From assembly GCA_900542015.1 (NCBI GenBank), contig UQLY01000002.1, positions 248,001 to 312,000 of the forward strand: 64,000 nucleotides of DNA. Reading direction: 5' to 3'. Within the stretch, counting starts at the first letter, position 1. Each line of letters starts with the position of its first letter. This DNA comes from an uncultured Lachnospiraceae bacterium (GTDB lineage Bacteria > Bacillota > Clostridia > Lachnospirales > Lachnospiraceae). The notes beneath the pieces were generated by a model, which saw only the letters and a list, made by a program, of their open reading frames with translations, had not been told where the DNA came from and ran no database searches. The translations under genes and the position numbers were made by a program. Positions 32,811-41,223 of the stretch are shown here, in pieces.

Positions 32811-34559
32811 TTATTCTACATCCTGTAATGCTGCGAAGCCTTCTTCTCCGGTACGGATCTTAACGACTTTATCCACGTTGTATACGAAGATCTTGCCGTC
32901 TCCGATATGTCCGGTGTAAAGCGCTTTCTTAGCAGCTTCGATTACCGTATCCACAGGAATTTCGCTGACAACGATTTCCAGTTTTACCTTCGGTAAGAGC
33001 GTTGCATCCATTTCAACGCCACGGTACATTTCTCCGGCGCCCTTCTGTACGCCGCAGCCCATAACCTGTGTAACCGTCATACCGGTTACGCCCAGATCGT
33101 TCATGGCTTTCTTTACTTTCTCGTATCTGGACAGCTTGGAAATAATAACCACTTTGTAAATACCGCTTGCAGATACCATGGGAGCCTCCGTAACTTTTAC
33201 AGCCGCCGCTTTTGCAGCTTCGGACGCTTCCTCGTAATTGTCCGTTCCGAGGTTTGTATTTTCGTTGACGTCCATCGTCATCGTGTTGGAAATATCCATA
33301 ATGCTGAAGCCCGAGTAAGCGGATGCAAGACCGTGTTCGCAGGAGTCAAGACCTACGATCTCTTCCTCTTCGCTGACTCTCAAGCCGACTGTCGCTTTAA
33401 TAACCAGGAATGCAATGGTAATGGTAACCGCCGTCCATGCGGCTACGGATACAAAACCAAGGAGCTGTTTGCCTAACAGTGTAAAGCCGCCGCCATAGAA
33501 TAAACCGGTCAAAGTATCATTGCCGGGCGCGGAAGTCGTCGCAAACAAACCGACTGCAATCGTACCCCAGATACCGTTTAAACAGTGAACCGCTACGGCT
33601 CCGACCGGATCGTCGATATGGAGCTTGTAATCCAGAAGCCATACGCCGAATACAACCAACAGACCGGCTACAGCGCCGATGATCAGAGCGCCTGTCACAT
33701 CCGTTACGTCGCAGGGTGCGGTAATTGCTACCAGACCTGCCAAAGATGCGTTCAGACACATGGAAACATCGGGTTTGCCGTATTTAATCCATGTAAAGAT
33801 CATACATACGACGGTTGCGATCGCCGGAGCTATGGTTGTGGTAACAAATACCGAACCGAGCTGCTCAACGCTCGTACATGCCGCGCCGTTAAATCCGTAC
33901 CAGCCGAGCCAGAGGATAAATACGCCGAGGCAGCCGATAGGGAGGTTATGTCCGGGGAAAGCGTTTACTTTAATGATTTTACCGTCTTTGTCTTTTGTAA
34001 ACTTTCCGATACGGGGACCTAACATTTTTGCACCGATCAAAGCGGAAATACCGCCGACCATGTGGATCGCACAGGAACCAGCGAAATCATGGAAGCCTAA
34101 CTGCGCTAACCAGCCGCCACCCCAGATCCAGTGTGCTTCAATGGGATAAATCAAAGCGGAAATAACCGCCGAATAAATACAATAGGATAAGAACTTTGTT
34201 CTCTCAGCCATCGCGCCGGAAACGATGGTTGCCGTTGTTGCACAGAACACTAAGTTGAATACGAAGTTGGACCAGTCAAACTCAGCATAATTTGTGAAGA
34301 TATCAAAACCGGGTTTTCCGATCAGCCCTACCACATCTTCGCCTAACAAAAGTCCAAAACCGATCAGGATAAATACCACGGTACCGATACAAAAATCCAT
34401 CAGGTTTTTCATCAGGATGTTTCCCGCATTCTTCGCTCTGGTAAAGCCGGTCTCTACCATGGCAAATCCTGCCTGCATCCAGAAAACCAGTGCGGCTCCG
34501 ATTAAGAACCAGACGCCGAACACTTCGCCGCTTACGGCGCTCATAATTTCTTCTGTCAT
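32811..34559 (-). CDS. Ammonium transporter fused to a PII signalling domain
   Basis: A 582-residue fusion. Residues ~1-410 are an Amt channel with eleven membrane segments (VFWMQAGFAMVETGFTRAKN, SGAMAERTKF, HWIWGGGW, DFAGSCAIHMVGG, DDPVGAVAVHCLNGIWG with the paired pore histidines). After an acidic linker, residues ~468-580 form a GlnB/GlnK-like domain (YKVVIISKLSRYEKVKKAMN, GMTVTQVMGCGVQKG, YRGVEM, LPKVKLEIVV, TGHIGDGKIFVYNVDKVV). The T-loop has YRGVEM where E. coli GlnB has YRGAEY, so the uridylylated tyrosine is replaced by Met. ATG at 34559 is preferred to 34565 because of GGAGG spacing. The fused domain probably gates the channel in response to ATP/ADP/2-oxoglutarate. Confidence 0.93.
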   Translation of the reverse strand: MTEEIMSAVSGEVFGVWFLIGAALVFWMQAGFAMVETGFTRAKNAGNILMKNLMDFCIGTVVFILIGFGLLLGEDVVGLIGKPGFDIFTNYAEFDWSNFVFNLVFCATTATIVSGAMAERTKFLSYCIYSAVISALIYPIEAHWIWGGGWLAQLGFHDFAGSCAIHMVGGISALIGAKMLGPRIGKFTKDKDGKIIKVNAFPGHNLPIGCLGVFILWLGWYGFNGAACTSVEQLGSVFVTTTIAPAIATVVCMIFTWIKYGKPDVSMCLNASLAGLVAITAPCDVTDVTGALIIGAVAGLLVVFGVWLLDYKLHIDDPVGAVAVHCLNGIWGTIAVGLFATTSAPGNDTLTGLFYGGGFTLLGKQLLGFVSVAAWTAVTITIAFLVIKATVGLRVSEEEEIVGLDSCEHGLASAYSGFSIMDISNTMTMDVNENTNLGTDNYEEASEAAKAAAVKVTEAPMVSASGIYKVVIISKLSRYEKVKKAMNDLGVTGMTVTQVMGCGVQKGAGEMYRGVEMDATLLPKVKLEIVVSEIPVDTVIEAAKKALYTGHIGDGKIFVYNVDKVVKIRTGEEGFAALQDVE

Positions 34560-34565
34560 AATCAT

Positions 34566-34717
34566 TCCTCCTCAACTAAAAAATGTAAAGTCTATGCTCC
34601 CACCATTCCACTCCTTTGTGGTCACATCACTTTACATTTCATAAATTTTTTTGAAACGAAAAATCCCTTCGTTCAAAATATAAAAGGCGCCGAGAACTAT
34701 CTCAGCGCCTTTGCTTG
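34566..34717 (-). promoter_or_regulatory. Structured leader of amt with two tandem terminator-like hairpins
   Basis: Just after the promoter the leader forms hairpin 1 (34682-34712; stem GGCGC, mismatch, GAG, six-base loop AUAGUU, CUC, mismatch, GCGCC) followed by TTTTATATTTT on the minus strand. Hairpin 2 has long outer arms (CTTTACATTT 34630-34639 with AAATGTAAAG 34581-34590) followed by TTTTTTAG, and encloses an inner hairpin CCAC-AAAGGA-GTGG (34608-34621). Both hexaloops have A at position 1 and G at position 4, as in ANTAR antiterminator targets. This points to transcription attenuation of the ammonium transporter, probably by nitrogen status. Mechanism inferred. Confidence 0.55.
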
Positions 34718-34723
34718 TAATGA

Positions 34724-34752
34724 AGTATATAGCAGGGGAAAATAAATGTCAA
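34724..34752 (-). promoter_or_regulatory. Predicted sigma-A promoter of amt
   Basis: Perfect TTGACA (34752-34747), 17-base spacer, TATACT (34729-34724) on the minus strand, about 165 bases upstream of the start codon. This long leader contains the two hairpins described separately. Confidence 0.88.
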
Positions 34753-34967
34753 TCCCTAAATTTAAAATTTTTTAATTTTTATTTATGTGATTTTTTATAT
34801 TTTGTGACGGACAAAGGCCCTCCGGCTCCCCACTGCGTTCAAAATTTGTTCATAATTCTTTTAAAGATTTTTAATTTACATAACATTTTTTATCCATTTC
34901 TCCCCCATATACTTAAACTATACAATAAGTCAATAAGTGTGTTAGTTATAAAACTTTTTCATAATAA
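34753..34967. other. AT-rich spacer between CE2-like esterase terminator and amt promoter
   Basis: About 215 bases with no convincing gene. It contains a second promoter-like pair on the minus strand (TTGACT and TATATG, 16 bases apart, around 34908-34935) followed by GGGGGAG and a nine-codon frame, and a short GGAGCCGGAGGGCC segment. A tiny transcript is possible but unsupported. Confidence 0.3.
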
Positions 34968-34995
34968 ATGCCGGGTATTTCGCAATATCCGGCAT
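34968..34995 (-). terminator. Terminator of the CE2-like esterase gene
   Basis: ATGCCGG (34968-34974) pairs with CCGGCAT (34989-34995), extended by AT pairs, with TTTATTAT following on the minus strand. It lies nine bases past the stop codon. Confidence 0.8.
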
Positions 34996-35004
34996 CCTCC
35001 CTTT

Positions 35005-36042
35005 TTATGGATCAATTTCTTTCCTGATATACTCCGCAAGATTATCCCCAATCGCTTTTGAACCCGCCGCGTCCGGATGCAGTCCCTCGTCGCTGTAGGA
35101 AATTTCCCAGCCTTCCGTCTCCACAATGCTGCACCAGGCATAATCCTTTGCCGCCGCCCGGATATCGTCTGCATGGCTTTGGTTAAAGGGTATCATACAT
35201 ACGACCTTTGCATCAGGATATCTGCCATGAATTTTTAACAGCAATTCCCGATAGCCTTCCGTGAAAACATCGCTTTCTACTCCGTGATCATTGGTTCCGG
35301 TATTGATGACCGCCAGGCTGCAGTCCGGCATATCGCTCTCCGGGATCGGTCTGGATACGGAATAGTAGTCCAACGCAACACTGTTTGTCTGAAAAGATCC
35401 CGCCGCCGCGATTCCCGAACCTCCAAAGCCTATAAAATAGGGCTCCATCTCCAGATTTTTTGCCGTATACCACGGAAACGAATGGGTCGCGCTGTTATAG
35501 TCGCTGACGGCATTATCGCTTAACGTCATGATTCCTTCCGTAATGCTGTCTCCGATAAACAGAATCGTCTTTTGTTCCGGAAGGATTCCGTGCACTTTTC
35601 CGTCGCATTCGATCCCATGAAAAGCCACGCCGGTTTCGCCGTACCATTTATCCTCCCGTTCCGTTATGCCGTCTATGACGACGCATACCTCATGCTTTCC
35701 CCGGTCGGGCAGTAAGATGCTGCCGTCGGTAATCTTTTTTCTCACAGGTTCGCCGCCGTCAATCGTATAAGCATAATAGGGCGTTTCCAGCCGGGAAATC
35801 TCGGTAAAGAGAAGCTTTGCGCTTTCCGCTCCCTCTGTCTGAAAATGAATCATGGCTCCCTGATTGACCGTGACCCATGCCGTTTCCCCGTTGATCTCTT
35901 TCTCAAACCAACGACCGGACAGCGTAAAACGATCGCCAGAACCGGAAGTATTTATGTGCAAAACCACCAAAACAGCCACGATGAGGGCAAGTAAAAACAG
36001 TATCCTGATCCGTTTTTTTAATAAGTCTCTCTTTTCCATCAA
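35005..36042 (-). CDS. Extracellular SGNH esterase, CE2-like
   Basis: 345 residues with one N-terminal membrane segment (about 12-30) so the enzyme is membrane-anchored or secreted. An N-terminal beta-sandwich domain (residues ~38-140) precedes an SGNH hydrolase domain with block I FIGDSITEG, block II glycine in GFGGSG, block III INTGTNDHG and block V GLHPDAAG. This two-domain order is that of carbohydrate esterase family 2 acetylxylan/glucomannan esterases. It stands alone between amt and fba. Deacetylation of dietary polysaccharide is the likely role. Confidence 0.85.
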   Translation of the reverse strand: MMEKRDLLKKRIRILFLLALIVAVLVVLHINTSGSGDRFTLSGRWFEKEINGETAWVTVNQGAMIHFQTEGAESAKLLFTEISRLETPYYAYTIDGGEPVRKKITDGSILLPDRGKHEVCVVIDGITEREDKWYGETGVAFHGIECDGKVHGILPEQKTILFIGDSITEGIMTLSDNAVSDYNSATHSFPWYTAKNLEMEPYFIGFGGSGIAAAGSFQTNSVALDYYSVSRPIPESDMPDCSLAVINTGTNDHGVESDVFTEGYRELLLKIHGRYPDAKVVCMIPFNQSHADDIRAAAKDYAWCSIVETEGWEISYSDEGLHPDAAGSKAIGDNLAEYIRKEIDP

Positions 36043-36134
36043 TGCTCCTATTATTCGCCGCTCCTACTATTCACCGCATTTGCTATTCGTTTTTACGGAT
36101 TGCTCTATGGATTACCTTACAAAACTTACAAAAA

Positions 36135-36162
36135 AGGAGTTGTGCACTCGTGCACAACTCCT
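36135..36162 (-). terminator. Terminator of fba
   Basis: A perfect 12-base stem AGGAGTTGTGCA/TGCACAACTCCT with loop CTCG, followed on the minus strand by TTTTTTG. It starts 20 bases past the fba stop. Confidence 0.95.
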
Positions 36163-36182
36163 GCATTTTTCTTTGGAACCGA

Positions 36183-37046
36183 TTACGCCTGTCCGACAGA
36201 ACCGAATAATTCCATTTTCTCTTTTACTTTAGCTTTGATAGCGTCAAATCCGGGTGCTAACAGTTTACGAGGGTCAAAGCCTTTGCCTTCCAGGTCTTTG
36301 CCTGCTTCGATGTATTTACGTGTAGCTTCTGCAAATACTAACTGGCACTCTGTATTTACATTGATCTTAGCAACGCCTAAGGAGATTGCTTTTTTGATCA
36401 TGTCGTCCGGAATACCTGTGCCGCCGTGAAGAACCAGAGGAAGATCCCCTGTCTGCTGCTGGATTGCATCCAGAACGTCAAACTGTAAACCTGCCCAGTT
36501 TGCAGGATATTTACCGTGGATATTACCGATACCTGCTGCAAGGAAGTCAACGCCCAGATCAGCGATCTTCTTGCATTCGTCAGGGTTCGCGCATTCTCCC
36601 ATACCGATTACGCCGTCTTCTTCGCCGCCGATGGAACCAACTTCAGCTTCGATGGAGATTCCTTTTTCATGAGCTGCTGCAACCAGTTCGGTTGTCTTTG
36701 CAATGTTCTCTTCGATGGAGTAATGAGAACCGTCAAACATGATGGACGGGAAACCTGCTTCGATACATTTATAGCAGTGTTCGTAAGAACCGTGGTCAAG
36801 GTGTACGGCTACGGGTACTGTGATATTCTGGTCTTTGATCAAACCGTTTACCATACCCATAACAACATCATAACCGCCCATGTATTTGCCTGCGCCTTCG
36901 GATACGCCGAGGATAACAGGGGAATTGCATTCCTGAGCTGTTAATAAGATTGCCTTTGTCCACTCTAAGTTGTTGATGTTGAACTGACCAACAGCATAGT
37001 GACCTGCTTTTGCTTTTTTAAGCATTTCTGTTGCTGAAACTAACAT
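36183..37046 (-). CDS. fba: Fructose-bisphosphate aldolase, class II
   Basis: Zinc-dependent glycolytic aldolase of 287 residues. Motifs: AVGQFNINNLEW, VAVHLDHGSYEHCYKCIEAG with zinc-binding histidine, FPSIMFDGSHYS, EAEVGSIGGEEDG, GIGNIHGKYP and LVLHGGTGIPD. GGAGGT ribosome-binding site. It is a monocistronic unit with its own promoter and a perfect terminator, consistent with high expression; codon use is notably uniform. Confidence 0.97.
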   Translation of the reverse strand: MLVSATEMLKKAKAGHYAVGQFNINNLEWTKAILLTAQECNSPVILGVSEGAGKYMGGYDVVMGMVNGLIKDQNITVPVAVHLDHGSYEHCYKCIEAGFPSIMFDGSHYSIEENIAKTTELVAAAHEKGISIEAEVGSIGGEEDGVIGMGECANPDECKKIADLGVDFLAAGIGNIHGKYPANWAGLQFDVLDAIQQQTGDLPLVLHGGTGIPDDMIKKAISLGVAKINVNTECQLVFAEATRKYIEAGKDLEGKGFDPRKLLAPGFDAIKAKVKEKMELFGSVGQA

Positions 37047-37100
37047 TTCTATTACCTCCGTTTTATAATATGATTAAAAAATAACATTTTTATCGTGTTT

Positions 37101-37106
37101 ATTATA
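37101..37106 (-). promoter_or_regulatory. Predicted -10 element of the fba promoter
   Basis: TATAAT on the minus strand (37106-37101), about 55 bases upstream of the start. The -35 region is poorly matched. Confidence 0.5.
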
Positions 37107-37147
37107 CCTTATCTTTTTTTAAAATGGAATAAGAAGATGCAAATTTC

Positions 37148-38047
37148 TTACTTTTTCCTATCAGGAATAATCAGATGCAGTCCCTGATATTCGTTTTTGA
37201 TTGAAACGGCTTTGTGTCTGCCCCCAAATTCCCCGTCCAGGGTCCACGGAATTTCCTCCGACGCTTCAATCTGAATGGACGAAGTCTTAAAGCACTGCAT
37301 ATAATCGCTGTGTATTTTATGCCCTAAAACAGAGGTCAGAATCAAGTTGAGCTCGATCATATTGTAGGGCATTTTAATTAGCGTCACTTCAAACAGTCCA
37401 TCGTTGAGATCCACATTTTTCCCGGTAATTTTGGAAAAGCCGCCTACGGAACGGGAATTTGTAACCATTCCGAACATATAATCCCCTTCCAGGGTCCTGT
37501 CGCCGCAGGTAATCCGCAGATGATAGCAGGGAACGGAGCTGATCCGCTTCACGCCCTCAAGCAGATACGCAAGATGCCCGAGCACGTTTTTGATCTGCTG
37601 GTTGGTTTCATAGGATACGTCCGTAAACAATCCGAACGCCGCAATATAGACAAAGATATCATCGTTAAACACGCCCACGTCGCAGGCATAATTCCTGCCG
37701 TTTACTATATCCGTCGCCGCCGTTATCATATTTCCGGATATTTTCAGGCTGCGGGCAAAATCGTTTGTAGTCCCGGCGGGCACGTAACCGATGGGAACCC
37801 GGTCCTGCCGATTCATCATTCCGGTCACCACTTCATCCAGGGTCCCGTCGCCGCCGCTGCATACGACCAGGTCGTAATCCCCGCTTCTTTCCATGACCGC
37901 CTCTTTTCCGTCTCCCGGCTTCTGGGTCGGTCTTGCCGTAACCGTATATCCCGCTTTTGTAAAGATATCGATAATATCCAGCAGATTGCTTCTGATTTGT
38001 GCCTTACCCGCATGGGGGTTATAGATGAAAAGTAACTTCTTTTCCAT
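37148..38047 (-). CDS. Diacylglycerol/lipid kinase (DagK/YegS family)
   Basis: Cytoplasmic lipid kinase of 299 residues. The N-terminal nucleotide-binding part has LLFIYNPHAGK and VCSGGDGTLDEVVTGM, followed by the beta-rich C-terminal domain (WTLDGEFGG near the end). It may recycle diacylglycerol from lipoteichoic acid synthesis. The frame is open to 38110, but ATG at 38047 directly follows GGAGG and gives the standard MEKKLLFIYNP start. It follows crh in the hprK-to-crh gene run. Confidence 0.92.
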   Translation of the reverse strand: MEKKLLFIYNPHAGKAQIRSNLLDIIDIFTKAGYTVTARPTQKPGDGKEAVMERSGDYDLVVCSGGDGTLDEVVTGMMNRQDRVPIGYVPAGTTNDFARSLKISGNMITAATDIVNGRNYACDVGVFNDDIFVYIAAFGLFTDVSYETNQQIKNVLGHLAYLLEGVKRISSVPCYHLRITCGDRTLEGDYMFGMVTNSRSVGGFSKITGKNVDLNDGLFEVTLIKMPYNMIELNLILTSVLGHKIHSDYMQCFKTSSIQIEASEEIPWTLDGEFGGRHKAVSIKNEYQGLHLIIPDRKK

Positions 38048-38112
38048 TTTTCCTCCAAATAACCGAAAAGAGGACACCGTCCCGTGTCCCCTTATATTAC
38101 ATTCCTGCAAGC

Positions 38113-38376
38113 CTACTCTTTTTCATTCCCGCTAATGTAATTCTCAAGATTGGTAACTGCCGCCTCTTCGTCATTTCCATTTGCAGTAATGGTAACTTCC
38201 TCTCCCATATTAAGCCCCAGGCTCATCATTCCCATAATACTTTTTGCGTTTACCTTTTTACCCTCTGCTTCAATGTAGATTTCGCTGTCAAACATGCTTG
38301 CCTTCTGTACAAGTACCGCTACCGGTCTTGCCTCCAGCCCGTTTGCCAACTGAATTTGCATGGATCTTTGAATCAT
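38113..38376 (-). CDS. crh: HPr-like catabolite-repression protein Crh (Glu15, Ser46)
   Basis: An 87-residue HPr-fold protein. The phosphotransfer site normally GxHARP reads GLEARP, with Glu exactly at position 15, so it cannot take phosphate from enzyme I. The regulatory site is intact: AKSIMGMMSLG places Ser46 as the HprK substrate. This matches Crh of Bacillus (which has Gln15) in logic and in location after whiA. An HPr kinase gene lies 4 kb upstream on the same strand. Expected role: phosphorylated at Ser46, act with CcpA in carbon catabolite control. Confidence 0.85.
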   Translation of the reverse strand: MIQRSMQIQLANGLEARPVAVLVQKASMFDSEIYIEAEGKKVNAKSIMGMMSLGLNMGEEVTITANGNDEEAAVTNLENYISGNEKE

Positions 38377-38387
38377 TTCTATGCCTC

Positions 38388-39338
38388 CTAATTCAATCTT
38401 AATCGCTCTGCAAGCTCACTTAACTTTCGTAACCTGTGATTTACGCCGGATTTTCCGACAGGGGGATCTGATAATTCCGACAGTTCCTTGAGCGTAGCGT
38501 CCGGATAATCCAGACGCAGCCTCGCCATTTCCCGCAAATTTGCCGGAAGTTTCTGCAAGCCCATATGCTCTTGAATATACAGGATATCCTCCACCTGTCT
38601 TGCGGCTGCGTTTACGGTTTTCGTAATATTCGCAGCCTCGCAGTTTACTCTGCGGTTTATAGAATTTCGCATTTCTTTATAAATGCGCGTATTCTCCAGT
38701 TCCATCAATGCTACGTGCGCTCCCATCAGCCCCAGCAGATCTACAATCGCTTCGCCGTCTTTCAAATATACCACATGATACTTCTTACGCAGCACTTCTT
38801 TTGCTTCTATCTCAAATTCCTGTAAAATCTTAATCAAATATTGCGCCTGCGGCTCCTGATCACAGACAAATTCCATATGATATCCCTTTTCGGGATTGCT
38901 CATGGAGCCCGCGGCAAGATAAACGCCTCTCAAATAGGCGCGCCTGCAGCAATCCTTTTTCAGCAGAATGGGATTTGCAATACCGTTGATATCCCCGTAA
39001 CAGCCCGCAACCTCGTCGTAAAGCTTCAGCGCCATAAGGACCTCGTTCGCCTCTTTTTCATCCGCAATCCGCAGTTCATAAACAAGATTTTTAGACTGTC
39101 CGGCATGTTTCCTCACGGAAACACCAGAATATATATTAAATGTTTTTTTCAATAATGTAAAGCACTTTATTGAAATTATCTTATTTTCCGTAGAAATCCC
39201 TATGACAGGTCGACCATTCTCGCCGACCACCAGATATCCGCAATATTCAAAAAATGCAGCTAATTCCGCAAGCTGACAATGTCTGGCGCTTCCTGCAGCC
39301 AGAGCTAATTCTTCTTTTACCTTCCCGGAAAAGGACAT
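38388..39338 (-). CDS. whiA: Sporulation/cell-division regulator WhiA
   Basis: DNA-binding protein of 316 residues combining a LAGLIDADG-like N-terminal domain (LAELAAFFEYCGYL, RRAYLRGVYLAAGSMSNPEKGYHMEF) with a C-terminal helix-turn-helix (LRLDYPDATLKELSEL, PPVGKSGVNHRLRKL). ATG at 39338 is favoured because GGTGG precedes it and it removes the overlap with rapZ. Gene order rapZ-whiA-crh matches the B. subtilis yvcJ-yvcL-crh order except that yvcK is missing. Confidence 0.95.
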   Translation of the reverse strand: MSFSGKVKEELALAAGSARHCQLAELAAFFEYCGYLVVGENGRPVIGISTENKIISIKCFTLLKKTFNIYSGVSVRKHAGQSKNLVYELRIADEKEANEVLMALKLYDEVAGCYGDINGIANPILLKKDCCRRAYLRGVYLAAGSMSNPEKGYHMEFVCDQEPQAQYLIKILQEFEIEAKEVLRKKYHVVYLKDGEAIVDLLGLMGAHVALMELENTRIYKEMRNSINRRVNCEAANITKTVNAAARQVEDILYIQEHMGLQKLPANLREMARLRLDYPDATLKELSELSDPPVGKSGVNHRLRKLSELAERLRLN

Positions 39339-39348
39339 AGATCCACCT

Positions 39349-40212
39349 TCATTTACCAAATCGGTCCGCATCGCGGTGCATCAGCGTCAGCCCGTAGTCG
39401 CCCTGATCCTTCAGACGCTCGTAAAGGGCGTTGGCAAGGGTCACGCTGCGGTGCCTGCCTCCCGTGCATCCGATACAGATTACCAGCCGGTACTTTCCTT
39501 CCTTGACATAATTGGGAATCAAAAACTGTATCATATCCGAAAGCTTCGTCAAAAAGACCTCCGCCTCGGGAAAGCTCATGACGTAATCCCTGACCTCCTG
39601 ATCGTTTCCGGTTTTCATCTTCAGCTCATCGATATAAAAAGGATTCGGCAGAAAACGCACGTCAAAGACCAGATCCGCCTCCAACGGGATTCCGTGCTTG
39701 AAGCCAAAGGACATAATCTGTACCATCAGGGAATTGTAGGCTTCATTTTTCACAAAAATCCGGTCCAGTTCTTCTTTTAATTCCCTGGTCAGAAGGCTTG
39801 AGGTATCAATGATATAATCCGCCCGTTTGCGTATCCCGTGAAGAATCCGCCTTTCCTTTTGGATGCTTTCCTCGGTGCTGCTGCCCTCGATGGGATGGAC
39901 CCTTCTGCTTTCCTTATATCTTTTGATCAGGATATCATCCGAAGCGTCCATAAACAGGATTTCATACTCCAGACCGTTTTTTTTCATATCGTCGAGAGCC
40001 TGATTGATTTCCGCAAACGATTTGTCGGAACGAACGTCCAGTCCTAACGCAACTTTTGTAATTTCGCTCTTGGGAAGTGTGATCAGTTCTACAAATGTAC
40101 TGATTAACGCCGCCGGCAGATTGTCTACGCAATAAAATCCGGCGTCCTCCAGCATTTTCATCGCCGTCCGCTTCCCTGCGCCGCTCATTCCCGTTACCAC
40201 TACAAACTTCAT
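39349..40212 (-). CDS. rapZ: RNase adapter/nucleotide-binding protein RapZ (YvcJ family)
   Basis: Cytoplasmic P-loop protein of 287 residues. Walker A is GMSGAGKRT, followed by MLEDAGFYCVDNLP; the C-terminal half has FGFKHGIPLEADLVFDVRFL and CIGCTGGRHRSVTLA. In Gram-negatives RapZ controls GlmS expression; in Firmicutes YvcJ hydrolyses nucleotides and affects competence. Located between murB and whiA in one run. Confidence 0.95.
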   Translation of the reverse strand: MKFVVVTGMSGAGKRTAMKMLEDAGFYCVDNLPAALISTFVELITLPKSEITKVALGLDVRSDKSFAEINQALDDMKKNGLEYEILFMDASDDILIKRYKESRRVHPIEGSSTEESIQKERRILHGIRKRADYIIDTSSLLTRELKEELDRIFVKNEAYNSLMVQIMSFGFKHGIPLEADLVFDVRFLPNPFYIDELKMKTGNDQEVRDYVMSFPEAEVFLTKLSDMIQFLIPNYVKEGKYRLVICIGCTGGRHRSVTLANALYERLKDQGDYGLTLMHRDADRFGK

Positions 40213-40251
40213 TTGTTCTTCCTCTCGTTCATTCCGCCTGCCGAAAACGCA

Positions 40252-41163
40252 TCAGAAAGTACCGATTCTGATTACCTCAGGCTCTAATGTAACCGAAAAT
40301 TGTTCCTTTACCCGTTCCACGACTTCATCCATCAGCTCGGAAATATCCGCAGCCGTGGCATTTCCCACATTGATGATAAAGCCGCAATGCTTCTCGGAGA
40401 CCTGGGCGCCGCCGATCCGGTATCCCCGCAGTCCCGCGTCCATAATCAGCTTTCCTGCAAAATATCCTTCCGGTCTTTTAAAAGTGCTTCCGGCACTGGG
40501 GTACTCCAGAGGCTGTTTGCTTTTTCGCCGACATGCAAAATCTTCCATTTTTTCCCGGATTGCCGCCGCATCCCCCTTAGCAAGGGTCAGCCGCGCCTCA
40601 AGCACAATAAAAGGTCTGCTTTTGATAATGCTGGTACGGTAACCAAATTCCATCGTATCGTTGTCAAGCTCCAGCAGTTCCCCGTCTTCCGTCATGACCG
40701 TGACTTTGGAAACCACCTGTTTCATTTCCCCGTCATAAGCGCCGGCATTCATAACCACCGCGCCGCCGACGGTTCCCGGTATCCCGGACGCAAACTCCAG
40801 CCCTGTCAAGCCGCTTTGCGCCGCTGCCTTTGCCACTGACGAAAGCAATGCACCCGCCTGCGCCGTAACCGTTTCGCCGTCCGTTTCAATCCGGTTAAAG
40901 CGGCTGCCAAGATGAAGGATCACGCCTTCATAGCCTTTGTCGCCCACCAGCAGATTGCTGCCGTTTCCCATGACCAGATAGTCACGTTCGGTCTGTTTCA
41001 GATATTTTATCATATTCGCAAGCTCCACAGGGGAGCCGATTTCCACGAAGAAATCCGCATTTCCGCCGACCCGGAAGGTCGTATGCTTCGACATGGGTTC
41101 ATCCGCTTTGATATATTCCTTCGGAATCTGAGATTCCAAAAATTCATACAATGCCGTATCCAA
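40252..41163 (-). CDS. murB: UDP-N-acetylenolpyruvoylglucosamine reductase
   Basis: FAD enzyme that reduces UDP-GlcNAc-enolpyruvate to UDP-MurNAc in peptidoglycan synthesis. 303 residues, type II MurB by length. FAD-binding FRVGGNADFFVEI, MGNGSNLLVGDKG, GIPGTVGGAVVMNAGAYDGE; active-site serine in AGSTFKRPEGYFAGKLI and glutamate near the C-terminus (LEPEVIRIG). Confidence 0.97.
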   Translation of the reverse strand: MDTALYEFLESQIPKEYIKADEPMSKHTTFRVGGNADFFVEIGSPVELANMIKYLKQTERDYLVMGNGSNLLVGDKGYEGVILHLGSRFNRIETDGETVTAQAGALLSSVAKAAAQSGLTGLEFASGIPGTVGGAVVMNAGAYDGEMKQVVSKVTVMTEDGELLELDNDTMEFGYRTSIIKSRPFIVLEARLTLAKGDAAAIREKMEDFACRRKSKQPLEYPSAGSTFKRPEGYFAGKLIMDAGLRGYRIGGAQVSEKHCGFIINVGNATAADISELMDEVVERVKEQFSVTLEPEVIRIGTF

Positions 41164-41223
41164 TTGTCCACCTGCTATTCTTTTACTATATGGTATGTTA
41201 CTTTCCGATAATTATGCTGTGGA

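Noticed and set aside
34895..34935. Small peptide gene (nine codons) upstream of amt
   Set aside because: A promoter-like pair and a G-rich site are present, but the frame is too short and spacing is poor; coding is not supported.
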